DNA of 45,824 bases from an uncultured Prevotella sp. (GCA_900768785.1 CAAGEG010000101.1:1-45824), one strand, 5' to 3'. Counted from the first letter of the stretch, positions 35,201 through 43,520 are shown. The notes: a model not told the origin generated them from the letters alone. Made by a program: numbers and translations.

Positions 35201-35553
35201 GAACGATCGTGTGCTGTAACTGTTAGTGAACTTGTCTCCATAGCAGATGCAGTTATCTCATTGCCTGATGCATCTACAGGAACAACTTTCATAGAATAAG
35301 TTCCGGCTTTAAGGCCAACAGCATCTGCGCGGAAATAAGTAGGATATTTGCGCACAAGTTGCCAATCAAGTTGTGTATATGAACCGCCCTCCGGCTTTAC
35401 ATATACATTGTAAGTTGAAGCACCGGAAACGGGCTCCCATTGTGCATAGGCTGATTCAAACCAACCCTGAGCCTCTGTAATTGCGGCTTTTGCTGGTATT
35501 GCTATAGTCCAAAGCAATGCCAATGCACTGAAGAAATGCATAATTCTCTTCAT
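32296..35553 (-). CDS. Secreted pectate lyase (PL1) with Big_2 domains and C-terminal sorting tail
   Basis: The 1085-residue protein has a signal peptide (1-23) and a fibronectin-like domain (about 25-113). The right-handed beta-helix of polysaccharide lyase family 1 follows (about 130-520). It includes the Ca-site Asp stretches CMDDCISLDTDNHHCWIH and GDGTVDIKGKSSH, and the catalytic Arg region SRHPRIR (343-349). A discoidin-like region and two Big_2 domains come next (VATVASDGTVTAVAEGTTSI; VATVSESGLITAVAAGTATI), then a beta-sandwich. The tail ALYDIQGRRI...GQIYIVNGKKFI resembles Prevotella type IX secretion signals. It cleaves polygalacturonate by beta-elimination at the cell surface. It stands alone, without SusC/SusD genes. 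Confidence 0.92.
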   Translation of the reverse strand: MKRIMHFFSALALLWTIAIPAKAAITEAQGWFESAYAQWEPVSGASTYNVYVKPEGGSYTQLDWQLVRKYPTYFRADAVGLKAGTYSMKVVPVDASGNEITASAMETSSLTVTAHDRSGFAHVGMPNGIGAYKNDGTLKDNARIIYVTANNAKTVKCYVMGDSDVEYTGLQAILAAFEKGKETRPLAIRIIGTVKKADLDAIGSSAEGLQVKGKNGSIPMNITIEGIGNDATVHGFGFLVRNANSFEMRNFASMICMDDCISLDTDNHHCWIHNMDFFYGGTGSAADQAKGDGTVDIKGKSSHITVSYNHFFDSGKCSLGGMKSETTDCWMTYHHNWFDHSDSRHPRIRTAFYHCYNNYYDGVSKYGVGCTMGGSAFVENNYFRNTKYPVLISKQGTDAEGDGTFSGEAGGVIKIFNNKFINPKKVQLWSAENEAEGLWDAVQTATRDGGVTAKAFTGGTSYNSAADAAAREAVPESAIDPVENVALICRGEMTGREGLGAGRINGGDFKWEFYYPTQDANYGVIAELKTALLNYQSTLVGFANGESISNGGATETISGGDGKGKDQKIGEDTNVPTWGGGDVVDTDQKAYIIGIDGDFYWFNADNDTQTKQYNTDGIITWDSSSSYGTDKFASSSSDATFSDPYVGAIALTKTTGYATFYCPDLISAISLRITRAGSAAGDILTSADGVTFNKVNSYSYSKKGTYTLSFAFSDNAKYVRITNTSNGTLYIHGLKLYTPGEAEEDLRAANDLKAVTTSKSLNIGETYVITKGTDFTTSSTGAITFTSSNRNVATVASDGTVTAVAEGTTSIIISQAGTETIKSGSAVISITVSDPRAASSFTLTSNASVTTKEGETSQITTTGAAGAVTYQSSNTSVATVSESGLITAVAAGTATITITDAGTAEVKGAKLSVSVVVTKEMSGTEICSFNASTKSPSMSNVVVTGNYSNSKGTVTYNGQEYSDCVKMESSTNIAITPMADCKITLVFGTTDVSKRLKLDNTTYTTDTNGMYSFNGTAGTTYTLTKGDTMNLFLIIFEKNNGTGINEIETDNNTNNSALYDIQGRRIVAPVKGQIYIVNGKKFIGK

Positions 35554-35618
35554 TGATTTTTAGTGTTTTAATTAGTTAAACAAATAGGTTTTTAGTTTGT
35601 TTTAAGTAGAATTGATTG

Positions 35619-35626
35619 CAAATGTA
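35619..35626 (-). promoter_or_regulatory. Possible pectate lyase promoter -7 element
   Basis: Minus-strand TACATTTG fits TAnnTTTG and is 66 bp before the ATG at 35553. Confidence 0.4.
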
Positions 35627-35717
35627 GATAATATTATTTGTTAAATATAAAGAATAAATAGAATTTAACTATTATTTAACGTTATATTGAGTACATAGCA
35701 TAAAAAAGAGAATAATA

Positions 35718-35750
35718 AAAAAGAGGAAAGATGTTATTGCTCATCTTTCC
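35718..35750 (-). terminator. Terminator of the rpsF-rpsR-rplI operon
   Basis: A 9-bp perfect stem, GGAAAGATG (35725-35733) with CATCTTTCC (35742-35750), is followed on the minus strand by CTCTTTTTTATT-like sequence. It is 56 bp past the rplI stop. Confidence 0.8.
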
Positions 35751-35805
35751 CCCAACTTTATAAAAACTGCTTTACAGTATTGAAATGACTTTATTATTCT
35801 GCTGT

Positions 35806-36309
35806 TTATTCAGCAGCAGTCTCCTCTACAGGAGCTTTTGTCTCTTCTTCCTTAGCGGCAGGCTGGCTGTTTTCAGCTACTACCTTAACAGGTATTTCAA
35901 CGAGAACTTCCTTGTGGAAGTGAACAGTAGCAACATAGTCACCAACTTTCTTGGCATCGTTCATTGTGATAATCTTACGATCGATGTCAAAACCTTTCTT
36001 TGTCAACTCCTCAGCAACTGTTGCAGCATTAACAGAACCATAAGCAACACCATTTGCGCTTACTTTTACTGCTACTTCTATTGCTACATCCTTAATTGCT
36101 TCTGCTTTCTTTTCAGCTTCAGCTTTGATTGCTGCAAGTTTGTGAGCTTGTTGTTTCAAGTTCTCTGCAAGAATCTTTTTTGCAGAAGGAGATGCTATAA
36201 CACCTTTACCTTGTGGTATTAGGTAGTTGCGACCGTAACCGGACTTTACATTAACGATATCGTTCTTGTAGCCCAAGCCGATAATATCTTCTTTAAGTAT
36301 TATTTCCAT
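35806..36309 (-). CDS. rplI: 50S ribosomal protein L9
   Basis: The 167-residue protein has the conserved N-terminal domain MEIILKEDIIGLGYKNDIVNVKSGYGRNYLIPQG-type, with GYGRNYLIP at about residues 24-32. A long helix (about 40-75) and the C-terminal RNA-binding domain follow. An extra acidic Ala/Glu/Lys tail of about 20 residues follows (AAKEEETKAPVEETAAE). L9 binds 23S rRNA at the L1 stalk base. A strong Shine-Dalgarno AGGAGGA (36322-36316) precedes the ATG, unusual for this phylum. Confidence 0.97.
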   Translation of the reverse strand: MEIILKEDIIGLGYKNDIVNVKSGYGRNYLIPQGKGVIASPSAKKILAENLKQQAHKLAAIKAEAEKKAEAIKDVAIEVAVKVSANGVAYGSVNAATVAEELTKKGFDIDRKIITMNDAKKVGDYVATVHFHKEVLVEIPVKVVAENSQPAAKEEETKAPVEETAAE

Positions 36310-36327
36310 TATGTCTCCTCCTAATAA

Positions 36328-36597
36328 TTATTTCATCAAATCAGTTACGTAAGGAAGCAATGCAATTTGTCGAGCACGCTTAACAGCTTGAGCAACACGA
36401 CGCTGATACTTCAATGATGTACCTGTGATGCGACGTGGCAATATCTTACCTTGCTCATTAAGGAACTTCTTGAGGAATTCAGGGTCTTTATAATCTATAT
36501 ATTTAATACCGCTTTTCTTGAAACGGCAATATTTTTTCTTCTTCGTGTCAACTGACGGCGGAGTCAAATATCTTATTTCTGTTTCTTGTGCTGCCAT
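36328..36597 (-). CDS. rpsR: 30S ribosomal protein S18
   Basis: The 89-residue protein carries the S18 core KKYCRFKKSGIKYIDYKDPEFL and the RNA-binding RRITGTSLKYQRRVAQAVKRAR near the end. It forms a dimer with S6 on the platform of the small subunit. Its AGGAGG ribosome-binding site (36610-36605) lies inside the last codons of rpsF, and the two genes are 2 bp apart, so translation is coupled. Confidence 0.97.
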   Translation of the reverse strand: MAAQETEIRYLTPPSVDTKKKKYCRFKKSGIKYIDYKDPEFLKKFLNEQGKILPRRITGTSLKYQRRVAQAVKRARQIALLPYVTDLMK

Positions 36598-36599
36598 AA

Positions 36600-36944
36600 T
36601 TATGCCTCCTCTTTCTTACTAAGTTTGTTTCTTCTCTTCTCGGCATACTGTATTGCGTACTTGTCGAGCTTAACTGTCATGAAACGGATAACCTTTTCTT
36701 CACGACGGAATCCTGTTTCAAGAGTCTTAATTACTTCAGGCTCTGCCTTGAATTCTAACAGGCAATAAAAACCTGTTGACTTCTTCTGAATAGCATAAGC
36801 CATCTTCTTGAGTCCCCAAGTCTCTTCATTCAATATCTCCGCACCTTTATCAGTAAGGAGAGTCTTGAATTTAGCGACCGTTTCCTTCATCTGTTCATCA
36901 GACAAAACGGGAGTTAAAATGAAAACGGTTTCGTAATGATTCAT
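36600..36944 (-). CDS. rpsF: 30S ribosomal protein S6
   Basis: The 114-residue protein shows the S6 pattern MNHYETVFILTPVLSDEQ, WGLKKMAYAIQKKSTGFYCLLEF (a match to the conserved AYxIxKxxxGxY region) and VIRFMTVKLDK. It is first in the rpsF-rpsR-rplI operon, the common bacterial order. The Lys/Glu tail is short. A TACCTTTG promoter element lies at 36997-36990. Confidence 0.97.
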   Translation of the reverse strand: MNHYETVFILTPVLSDEQMKETVAKFKTLLTDKGAEILNEETWGLKKMAYAIQKKSTGFYCLLEFKAEPEVIKTLETGFRREEKVIRFMTVKLDKYAIQYAEKRRNKLSKKEEA

Positions 36945-36989
36945 ACTACTTTAATGATTAATTAATTGTTAATTTGCAAAAATGCGGTG

Positions 36990-36997
36990 CAAAGGTA
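36990..36997 (-). promoter_or_regulatory. rpsF operon promoter -7 element
   Basis: Minus-strand TACCTTTG lies 46 bp upstream of the rpsF ATG. The -33 region is T/A-rich without a clear TTTG. The remaining gap up to 37192 is very AT-rich and shows nothing else. Confidence 0.5.
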
Positions 36998-37192
36998 CGT
37001 TTTTTATTTTGTTTTGCTTTGTTGTACTTCTATTTGATTGATATTTTTAACTTATTTTATCATAAATGCATTTGTTTCTTTAACTATATATTTCTCTTTT
37101 TGTTTTTTATCTTTATTTTTGCTGAAGTATTTATTGTTTCTTCGGAAACATATTGTTGGCATATTTTAAAACAGTAATCAGGCAATAATATT

Positions 37193-37372
37193 ATGAGACA
37201 AATTTATGAAAACATAGGTCTTTTATCTGTCTATCTCGGAGCGATACTGCTTGTAGTTGGTTTCTTTATGGAGTGGACAGATAGTAATGTGTTCTTGTTG
37301 GTAGCTTTGTTTCTTGTTATAGCCGGAGCTGTAACACATGTAATTATGCAAAAGAGGCACAACAAGTATTAG
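37193..37372 (+). CDS. 59-residue two-helix membrane protein
   Basis: ATG at 37193 to TAG at 37370-37372 encodes MRQIYENIGLLSVYLGAILL and so on. Two hydrophobic helices, about residues 9-25 and 34-50, are joined by a short MEWTDSN loop, and the tail is basic (QKRHNKY). The codon use is ordinary, a terminator hairpin follows at 37408, and small proteins of this look are common in the Bacteroidales. It is probably real. Function unknown. Confidence 0.65.
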   Translation: MRQIYENIGLLSVYLGAILLVVGFFMEWTDSNVFLLVALFLVIAGAVTHVIMQKRHNKY

Positions 37373-37405
37373 GTTTAGATGAGATTTTTGTGATGATAAC
37401 AAAAA

Positions 37406-37442
37406 CGAAGGACGATCTTTTTATTGTTAAGACCGTCCTTTG
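37406..37442. terminator. Bidirectional terminator between the 59-residue gene and rprY
   Basis: AAGGACG with inner TCT pairs with AGA and CGTCCTT (37408-37440), with one mismatch. A-rich sequence before it and T-rich sequence after it suit both strands. Confidence 0.75.
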
Positions 37443-37473
37443 TGTTATTTAAATATGATAATTATTGTTCCTT

Positions 37474-38172
37474 TTACTCTTGTTCCGGAGTAATAAGTTT
37501 GTAACCTTTACCATGAATGTTGATGATTTCAATCTGGTCATCATCTTTCAAATGTTTACGCAACTTAGTGATATACACATCCATAGACCTTGCATTAAAG
37601 TAGTTGTCATCAATCCAAATGGTTTTCAAAGCGAAGTCTCTTTGAAGAATTTCATTTGCATGAGAACAAAGTAATGCAAGAAGTTCGTTCTCTTTTGTTG
37701 TTAGCTTGGTCTGTTTGTCGCCTATGGTAAGAAGTTGTTTCTGAGTATCAAAGGTGAAACGTCCGATTTGGTAAACGCTATTCTCTTTATTCTTCTTTCC
37801 ACGTACGCGGCGGAGTATTGCTTCTATACGGAATACAAGTTCTTCCATAGAGAATGGCTTTGTGATATAATCGTCAGCTCCAATCTTAAATCCTTCAAGA
37901 ATATCTTCTTTTAGTGTCTTTGCCGTCAAGAATATAATAGGTATCTCTGCGTTAGCTTGTCTTATTTCTTGAGCTAAAGCAAAACCGTCTTTCTTAGGCA
38001 TCATAACATCTAATACGCAGATGTCAAATTTGCTTCTTAGAAAAGCCTTATAACCGGCATCTCCATCGGGACATAGCTCTGCGCTATAGCCTTTGGCTTG
38101 AAGATATTCTCTAAGCAACATACCTAAGTTCTCATCGTCTTCACACAATAAAATTTTTAAGTTCTCGTCCAT
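37474..38172 (-). CDS. rprY: Response regulator RprY (OmpR family)
   Basis: The start is the ATG at 38172 (MDENLKILLCEDDENLG), giving 232 residues; the ATG at 38199 would add nine. The receiver domain has the acidic pair in LLCEDDENL, the phosphorylated Asp in FDICVLDVMMPKKDG, and Lys in ITKPFSMEEL. The winged-helix DNA-binding domain occupies the last ~100 residues (LTTKENELLALLCSHAN, YITKLRKHL). It closely matches RprY of Bacteroides fragilis and Porphyromonas as I remember it. It follows rprX by 27 bp. Confidence 0.92.
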   Translation of the reverse strand: MDENLKILLCEDDENLGMLLREYLQAKGYSAELCPDGDAGYKAFLRSKFDICVLDVMMPKKDGFALAQEIRQANAEIPIIFLTAKTLKEDILEGFKIGADDYITKPFSMEELVFRIEAILRRVRGKKNKENSVYQIGRFTFDTQKQLLTIGDKQTKLTTKENELLALLCSHANEILQRDFALKTIWIDDNYFNARSMDVYITKLRKHLKDDDQIEIINIHGKGYKLITPEQE

Positions 38173-38199
38173 AGTTGTATTGTTTAAATGATTATTCAA

Positions 38200-39759
38200 T
38201 TATTTTTTTATTATTGGCAGTGATATAATAAAGGTGGTTCCTTTACATTTCTCACTTTCTACATGAATTTCTCCTTTATGTAACTTTACTATTTTTTTGA
38301 CATAAGCTAAGCCTAAGCCAAAGCCTTTTACATCGTGTACATTACCTGTGTGTACTCTATAGAATTTCTCAAAAATCTTTTTTAGATTTTCTTTCTTTAT
38401 ACCTATACCATTATCCTTTATGGATAGGAATAGATTTTCTTTATCATTCCATGTCTTCAAGTATATTTCAACACCCTTATCCGGGTTGCGATACTTTATT
38501 GCATTGTCTATAAGATTGAAGATAACATTTGTAAAGTGCATCTCATCAACATATATCGTAGGGTGTTTTGCCTTTAAGTTTGTTGTTATATGTCCGCCTG
38601 TGTGCTCAACTCTAAGTGTAAATGTGTTGGCAATGTTGTCAACCATATCATTTAAATTAAGCTCTTTCTTCTTGAAAATAGCCTTTTTACGATCAAACAT
38701 TGACATTTGAAGAACTTTTTCCACAAGAAATCTCAATCGCTTTGATTCGTCATTTATGACACCGCCAAGATGTTTCATCATGCTCGGACTTTTGCTTACA
38801 GTCTCGTCGTTAAGCATTTGAGCAGCCAAAGATATACTGCTTATTGGTGTCTTCAACTCGTGTGTCATATTGTTGATGAAATCATTCTTTATCTCAGAAT
38901 ATCGTTTCTGTCGGAATATTATGAATATTGTGAAGATGAAAGTAATGAGCAATACAAACGTAAATACAATAGATGGTATCATGAAACTCACACTACTGAA
39001 TATGTATTGGTTCATATCAGGGAAGTGTATCTTTACTATTCCTTTCTTGTTGTTAGGGTCATTTCTGAACAATAATTGTGAATAAGTATAGTCTTCTCCT
39101 TCGTTTACATAATCAGGACAACGATAAACTTCACGTCCGTCTTGTGTTGAGACTGTGAAATGGTAAGGAATGTTTATACCATTATTGATTAATTCTGTTT
39201 TTAAATCTTGATCAAGCATCTTGAAGTTAATGCGCTCTTTTAATGGCTTCTCAGATGCTGTGTACAAAATACTATAAACGACCTCGTCAAGAAGTGACTT
39301 TTGATATATATATCTGTTTTTTACAATCTCACGCATTGATTTTGTCGCTTCTGAAATAGAATTTTTGTCATTACGCAAAATCATTGCTTTAGGCATAGAT
39401 GCCGGTTTTGAGGTTATTGTTTTTAATTCAAAAGAAGAATATATCGTACCGTCTTTACCTATAACAGAGTATTGGTGTGAGTGTTGTATCGTTCCGTCGG
39501 GTGCTCCGCTACGTGTTCCGACAGAGTCTTGATTGAAAGCCTTGCGCTCTGTTGCGTTAACATCCTTTTCAAGATACCTTAAAGTCTCATTGAGCTCAAG
39601 GTTTCTTGATGCTTGATATAGGGCTTTATTAACAGATTCATCAAATTGCTCTTTTTTCATCTGTACCATTTGGTCGATGTATTCTATTTGCATAAAGAGC
39701 AAAATAATAAACGACACACCCATTATTATGGCTACTGTCCAAATAGTTGCTTTTTTCAT
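38200..39759 (-). CDS. rprX: Sensor histidine kinase RprX
   Basis: The 519-residue kinase has a first membrane helix at 6-25, a periplasmic domain of about 240 residues, and a second helix at about 262-290 (FTFVLLITFIFTIFIIF). Then come the HisKA motif MTHELKTPISSIS with the phosphorylated His, and the HATPase boxes N (LIDNAIKYRNP), G1 (DNGIGIKKENL), F (FEKFYR) and G2 (GFGLGLAYV). It phosphorylates RprY. A TATATTTG -7-like element sits only 6 bp before the ATG (39772-39765), so transcription, if it starts there, gives almost no leader. Confidence 0.92.
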   Translation of the reverse strand: MKKATIWTVAIIMGVSFIILLFMQIEYIDQMVQMKKEQFDESVNKALYQASRNLELNETLRYLEKDVNATERKAFNQDSVGTRSGAPDGTIQHSHQYSVIGKDGTIYSSFELKTITSKPASMPKAMILRNDKNSISEATKSMREIVKNRYIYQKSLLDEVVYSILYTASEKPLKERINFKMLDQDLKTELINNGINIPYHFTVSTQDGREVYRCPDYVNEGEDYTYSQLLFRNDPNNKKGIVKIHFPDMNQYIFSSVSFMIPSIVFTFVLLITFIFTIFIIFRQKRYSEIKNDFINNMTHELKTPISSISLAAQMLNDETVSKSPSMMKHLGGVINDESKRLRFLVEKVLQMSMFDRKKAIFKKKELNLNDMVDNIANTFTLRVEHTGGHITTNLKAKHPTIYVDEMHFTNVIFNLIDNAIKYRNPDKGVEIYLKTWNDKENLFLSIKDNGIGIKKENLKKIFEKFYRVHTGNVHDVKGFGLGLAYVKKIVKLHKGEIHVESEKCKGTTFIISLPIIKK

Positions 39760-39906
39760 ATTGGCAAATATATCGTAAAATTAAACACCATGTTTCTATT
39801 TGGTTAATTAAAATCCGTTAATTTCAATCAAATTAACGAATGTGAAGTAACCTAATTAACAATTGTCAAGTTTAAATAATTATGATATAAACTATATAAT
39901 ATGAAA

Positions 39907-39932
39907 GAAGCACCCTTGTTGAAGGGTGCTTC
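39907..39932 (-). terminator. Terminator of the EF-G2-like gene
   Basis: An 11-bp perfect stem, GAAGCACCCTT with its complement, has a 4-base loop. The minus strand continues with TTCTTTC. It lies 57 bp past the stop. Confidence 0.8.
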
Positions 39933-39989
39933 CTACTGATATTTAATAGTCATACGGTTTACATATCACAATCTCCGTATGTTTTAATG

Positions 39990-42146
39990 TCATTCTTCGT
40001 TTTCCTCCGCCTCATATTCTTTTATGAGTTCCTGCTGTATGTCATTAGGAACAAGCTCATAGCTGGCGAATTTTGTTGTAAATGAAGCGCGTCCTCCTGT
40101 TAGTGAGCTTAAAGAAATTGAATAGTTTGCAAGTTCCTTAAGTGGTATTTTGGCTTGTAGTTTTTGATAACCGGCTTCTGAATCCATACCCATTATGAGT
40201 GCTCGTCTTCCTTGTAAGTCACTCATAACATCGCCCATATAATCAGAAGGAACGTAAACTTCAAGGTCGTAAATAGGTTCAAGAATCTTCGGACCTGCAT
40301 TTTTGAATGCATCAGAGAACGCATGTCTTGCTGCAAGCATGAAAGAAAGTTCGTTACTATCAACGGGGTGCATCTTGCCATCATATACTACAACACGTAC
40401 ATCACGTGCATAACTTCCTGTTAAAGGACCTTGTTCCATGCGCTCCATAATACCTTTAAGAATAGCCGGCATGAAACGAGTATCAATAGCACCGCCAACT
40501 ACGGAGTTGATAAATACGAGTTTGCCACCCCATTCAAGGTCTATTTCTTCACGACCCTTGATATTCATCTTGAATTCTTGCCCGTTAAACTTGTAAGAAA
40601 CAGGGTCCGGCATACCTTCAGCATACGGTTCTACGATAAGATGTACCTCTCCAAATTGTCCTGCACCGCCTGATTGCTTCTTGTGACGATAGTCTGCACG
40701 AGATGCTTTTGTTATAGTTTCGCGATAAGGAATCTTTGCTTCAATGAACTTAATAGGTAGTTTCTCGTTGTTTTCAAGTCTCCATTTAAGTGTTCGGAGG
40801 TGGAATTCACCTTGACCATGAACTATTGTTTGTTTTAGTTCTTTGCTTTGTTCAACTACCCAAGTTGGGTCTTCTTGACGCATCTTCAATAATGCAGCCA
40901 TAAGTTTTTCAGTATCAGCTTCGTTAACTGCCTTTATTGCACGCGAGTATTTAGAGTTTGGATATTTGATAAAGTCAAATTTGTTTTCGCAATCTTTACC
41001 GTTCAACGTGTTACCGGTCTTTACGTCTTTAAGTTTTACTGCACATCCAATGTCTCCGGCATTAAGTTGATCAACCGGAATACGGTTAGCTCCTGCACAA
41101 ACATATATCTGTCCGATGCGTTCTTTTGAGCCTCTATCTGCGTTAATCAGTTCATCGCCGGTCTTAATGCTACCACTCATAACTTTAAAATAGCAAACTT
41201 CTCCGATATGAGGTTCAACACCGGTCTTGAAGAAGTATATTGATTCCGGTCCGTCTGTTGTTACTGCTATTTCTTCTCCGCGTGTGTTGTGAACTTTTGG
41301 CATTTCATCAACAAACGGAACTACGTTACCGAGAAATTCCATTAGACGACGTACGCCCATGTCCTTGCCTGCACATACACAGAAAACAGGGAATATAGAA
41401 CGTGTAATAAGTCCTTTTCGTATTCCTTCACGCATCTCGTCTTCAGTCAATGTTTCAGACTCAAAGAACTTCTCCATGAGGTTTTCATCATTTTCGGCAG
41501 CAGCTTCAACAAGGGCTTTATGCATTTCCATTGCCTTATCCATTTCTTCTGCCGGTATATCTTCAATTATTGGTGCACCGCCTTCAGGCTTCCAAGAATA
41601 CTTTTTCATAAGAAGCACGTCTATAAGAGAGTTGAAATCGGGACCTTCGTTTAGAGGATATTGTACGGGAACCACTTTCGGACCATAAATTTCTGTAAGT
41701 CTTGCGAGTACGTTTTGGTAATCACATTTGTCTGAATCAAGCTGATTAACTAAGAAAATAACCGGTTTTTTAAGTTTTTCTGTGTATCTGAAATGGTTTT
41801 GTGTTCCAACTTCAGGACCATATTGTCCGTTAAGAAGGAGTATAGCCGTGTCGGTCACGTTTAAAGCAGTCATAGCTGCGCCCACGAAATCGTCGGAACC
41901 CGGACAGTCAATAATATTTAGTTTCTTGTTATTCCACTCTACATGAAAGACTGTAGAGAAGACAGAGTATCCGTATTCTTGCTCTACGGGGAAGTAATCG
42001 CTTACTGTGTTCTTTGCAGTAATCCTTCCGCGACGTGCTATAATGCCTGCCTCGTAGAGCAAAGATTCCGTTAGAGTCGTTTTTCCTGCGCCGTCATTAC
42101 CCAACAGGGCAATGTTCTTGATTTCGTTAGTTTGATATACTTTCAT
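39990..42146 (-). CDS. EF-G paralogue (EF-G2-like) with altered GTPase motifs
   Basis: The 718-residue protein has the full five-domain EF-G layout: G domain 1-280, domain II to about 400, domains III-V to the end (for example KQSGGAGQFGEVHL and RALIMGMD). Its nucleotide motifs differ from canonical EF-G. The P-loop is GNDGAGKTT (16-24), switch I has YGYSV instead of RGITI (58-62), the DTPGH motif is DCPGS so the catalytic His is Ser84, and G4 is NQLD (134-137) rather than NKxD. In Bacteroides thetaiotaomicron such an EF-G2 has been reported to translocate ribosomes without GTP hydrolysis and to support life under starvation. I infer a similar role. It is monocistronic. Confidence 0.85.
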   Translation of the reverse strand: MKVYQTNEIKNIALLGNDGAGKTTLTESLLYEAGIIARRGRITAKNTVSDYFPVEQEYGYSVFSTVFHVEWNNKKLNIIDCPGSDDFVGAAMTALNVTDTAILLLNGQYGPEVGTQNHFRYTEKLKKPVIFLVNQLDSDKCDYQNVLARLTEIYGPKVVPVQYPLNEGPDFNSLIDVLLMKKYSWKPEGGAPIIEDIPAEEMDKAMEMHKALVEAAAENDENLMEKFFESETLTEDEMREGIRKGLITRSIFPVFCVCAGKDMGVRRLMEFLGNVVPFVDEMPKVHNTRGEEIAVTTDGPESIYFFKTGVEPHIGEVCYFKVMSGSIKTGDELINADRGSKERIGQIYVCAGANRIPVDQLNAGDIGCAVKLKDVKTGNTLNGKDCENKFDFIKYPNSKYSRAIKAVNEADTEKLMAALLKMRQEDPTWVVEQSKELKQTIVHGQGEFHLRTLKWRLENNEKLPIKFIEAKIPYRETITKASRADYRHKKQSGGAGQFGEVHLIVEPYAEGMPDPVSYKFNGQEFKMNIKGREEIDLEWGGKLVFINSVVGGAIDTRFMPAILKGIMERMEQGPLTGSYARDVRVVVYDGKMHPVDSNELSFMLAARHAFSDAFKNAGPKILEPIYDLEVYVPSDYMGDVMSDLQGRRALIMGMDSEAGYQKLQAKIPLKELANYSISLSSLTGGRASFTTKFASYELVPNDIQQELIKEYEAEENEE

Positions 42147-42254
42147 AATATTATAGATTTAAGTTAATACAAAATATTGGCCTCTAAGTTACAAATTTTT
42201 TGATATAATAAGCAAAAGTGCTGTAAAAAAGCATAGAAAATTAAAACATATTAG

Positions 42255-42262
42255 TATTTTTG
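42255..42262 (+). promoter_or_regulatory. Possible hemW promoter -7 element
   Basis: TATTTTTG matches TAnnTTTG and lies 35 bp before the ATG at 42297. Confidence 0.45.
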
Positions 42263-42296
42263 CTTGTGTTTGAGAGTTCGTAACACCATTTTTTCT

Positions 42297-43457
42297 ATGT
42301 TTAAATTCAATAATAGTAAATTTCAAGATACAGGTTTTGGTGTCTATGTGCACATTCCTTTTTGTAAGAGTCGTTGTTCTTATTGTGCTTTTTATTCCAC
42401 TTTGCAACATTCCATGCAAGGTCGCTATGTGGATGCTTTGATTAAGGAGATGCTATTGCGCCATGATTATGTGTCGGGAAAGTGCAATTCGGTTTATATA
42501 GGTGGTGGTACGCCTTCTTGTCTTGCTGAAAAGAATATTTCAAAACTCTTATATAATATATATAAGGTGTACAATATTGGAGAGAATGCTGAAATTACGA
42601 TTGAGTGTAACCCCGATGACGTTGACGAAAATTTTGCATCTTTTTTAAAGACGATGGGATTTAACAGGGTGAGTATGGGGGCTCAAACCTTTTCAGGCAA
42701 TCGTTTGCAATTTATAAACAGGCGCCATACGGCGGCAGATGTGGCAAAAGCGGTTTGCTCGTTGCGCAAATCCGGCATAGATAATATTAGTGTCGATCTA
42801 ATATTCGGCTTTCCTTGTGAGACTATTGACGAGTGGGAACATGACATTAACGAGGCTTTGGCTTTGGATGTAAATCATATTTCGGCTTATAGTTTGACTA
42901 TTGAAGATGATACTCCTCTTGGTCGCATGGTTGAAAATGGTGATATAACGGAGATAAACGAAGAATTGAGCCGTTCTATGTATATGCTCCTTCTTGAGAA
43001 AATGGCTGATGCGGGATACGAACATTATGAGATTAGCAATTTTGCAAAGCCTTATTATCGTTCCCGACATAATAGCGGCTATTGGCAACAGAAGCCTTAC
43101 ATAGGTTTGGGTGCGGCTGCTCATTCTTATGACAGTCTTTCCCGACAATGGAATGTGGCTGATTTGATGTCTTATATTAATGGTGTAGAAAGTGGAAATA
43201 TGGCTTTTGAGCGTGAAATACTTGACAGTCAGACTATGTATAATGACATTATCACAACGACCATGCGTACATGCGAGGGTGTCTCAATGGCTGAAATAGA
43301 GAGTGCGTTTGGCGTTAATTATCTTGATGAAATGATGCGAAGTGCAAAAAAACACATAGCTTCGGGACTATTGGAAATAAAAGATAATAGGCTTAGACTT
43401 ACAAGTAAGGGACTGTTTCTAAGCGATTTGGTTATGAGAGATTTAATTATTGTATGA
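42297..43457 (+). CDS. hemW: HemW-type radical SAM protein (coproporphyrinogen oxidase-like)
   Basis: From the ATG at 42297 the protein has 386 residues; the in-frame upstream TTG at 42264 is not needed. The radical SAM cluster is CKSRCSYC (about residues 22-29), preceded by GVYVHIPF. YIGGGTPSCL, ITIECNPDDV and NRVSMGAQTF follow, then the HemW C-terminal domain. The order CxxxCxxC with the residue after it fits HemW, a heme chaperone, rather than true HemN. It is divergent from the EF-G2-like gene. Confidence 0.9.
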   Translation: MFKFNNSKFQDTGFGVYVHIPFCKSRCSYCAFYSTLQHSMQGRYVDALIKEMLLRHDYVSGKCNSVYIGGGTPSCLAEKNISKLLYNIYKVYNIGENAEITIECNPDDVDENFASFLKTMGFNRVSMGAQTFSGNRLQFINRRHTAADVAKAVCSLRKSGIDNISVDLIFGFPCETIDEWEHDINEALALDVNHISAYSLTIEDDTPLGRMVENGDITEINEELSRSMYMLLLEKMADAGYEHYEISNFAKPYYRSRHNSGYWQQKPYIGLGAAAHSYDSLSRQWNVADLMSYINGVESGNMAFEREILDSQTMYNDIITTTMRTCEGVSMAEIESAFGVNYLDEMMRSAKKHIASGLLEIKDNRLRLTSKGLFLSDLVMRDLIIV

Positions 43458-43472
43458 CCGAAAATAAACAAA

Positions 43473-43520
43473 AGACATGCCTTGCTTAATGTTTTTATTT
43501 CTCAAAAGCATGGCATGTCT
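43473..43520. terminator. Bidirectional terminator between hemW and mscL
   Basis: A 15-bp stem, AGACATGCC-T-TGCTT (43473-43487) paired with 43506-43520 and one mismatch, serves two convergent genes. T runs lie on the plus side (43530-43537). Confidence 0.85.

Noticed and set aside
35785..36222. 145-residue hydrophobic frame opposite rplI
   Set aside because: It is antisense to rplI; its Phe/Cys-rich composition is the complement of Lys/Glu-rich codons.
37001..37177. 67-residue Phe-rich frame upstream of the 59-residue gene
   Set aside because: The Phe/Leu/Tyr-rich content comes from the AT-rich promoter region; there is no plausible start context.
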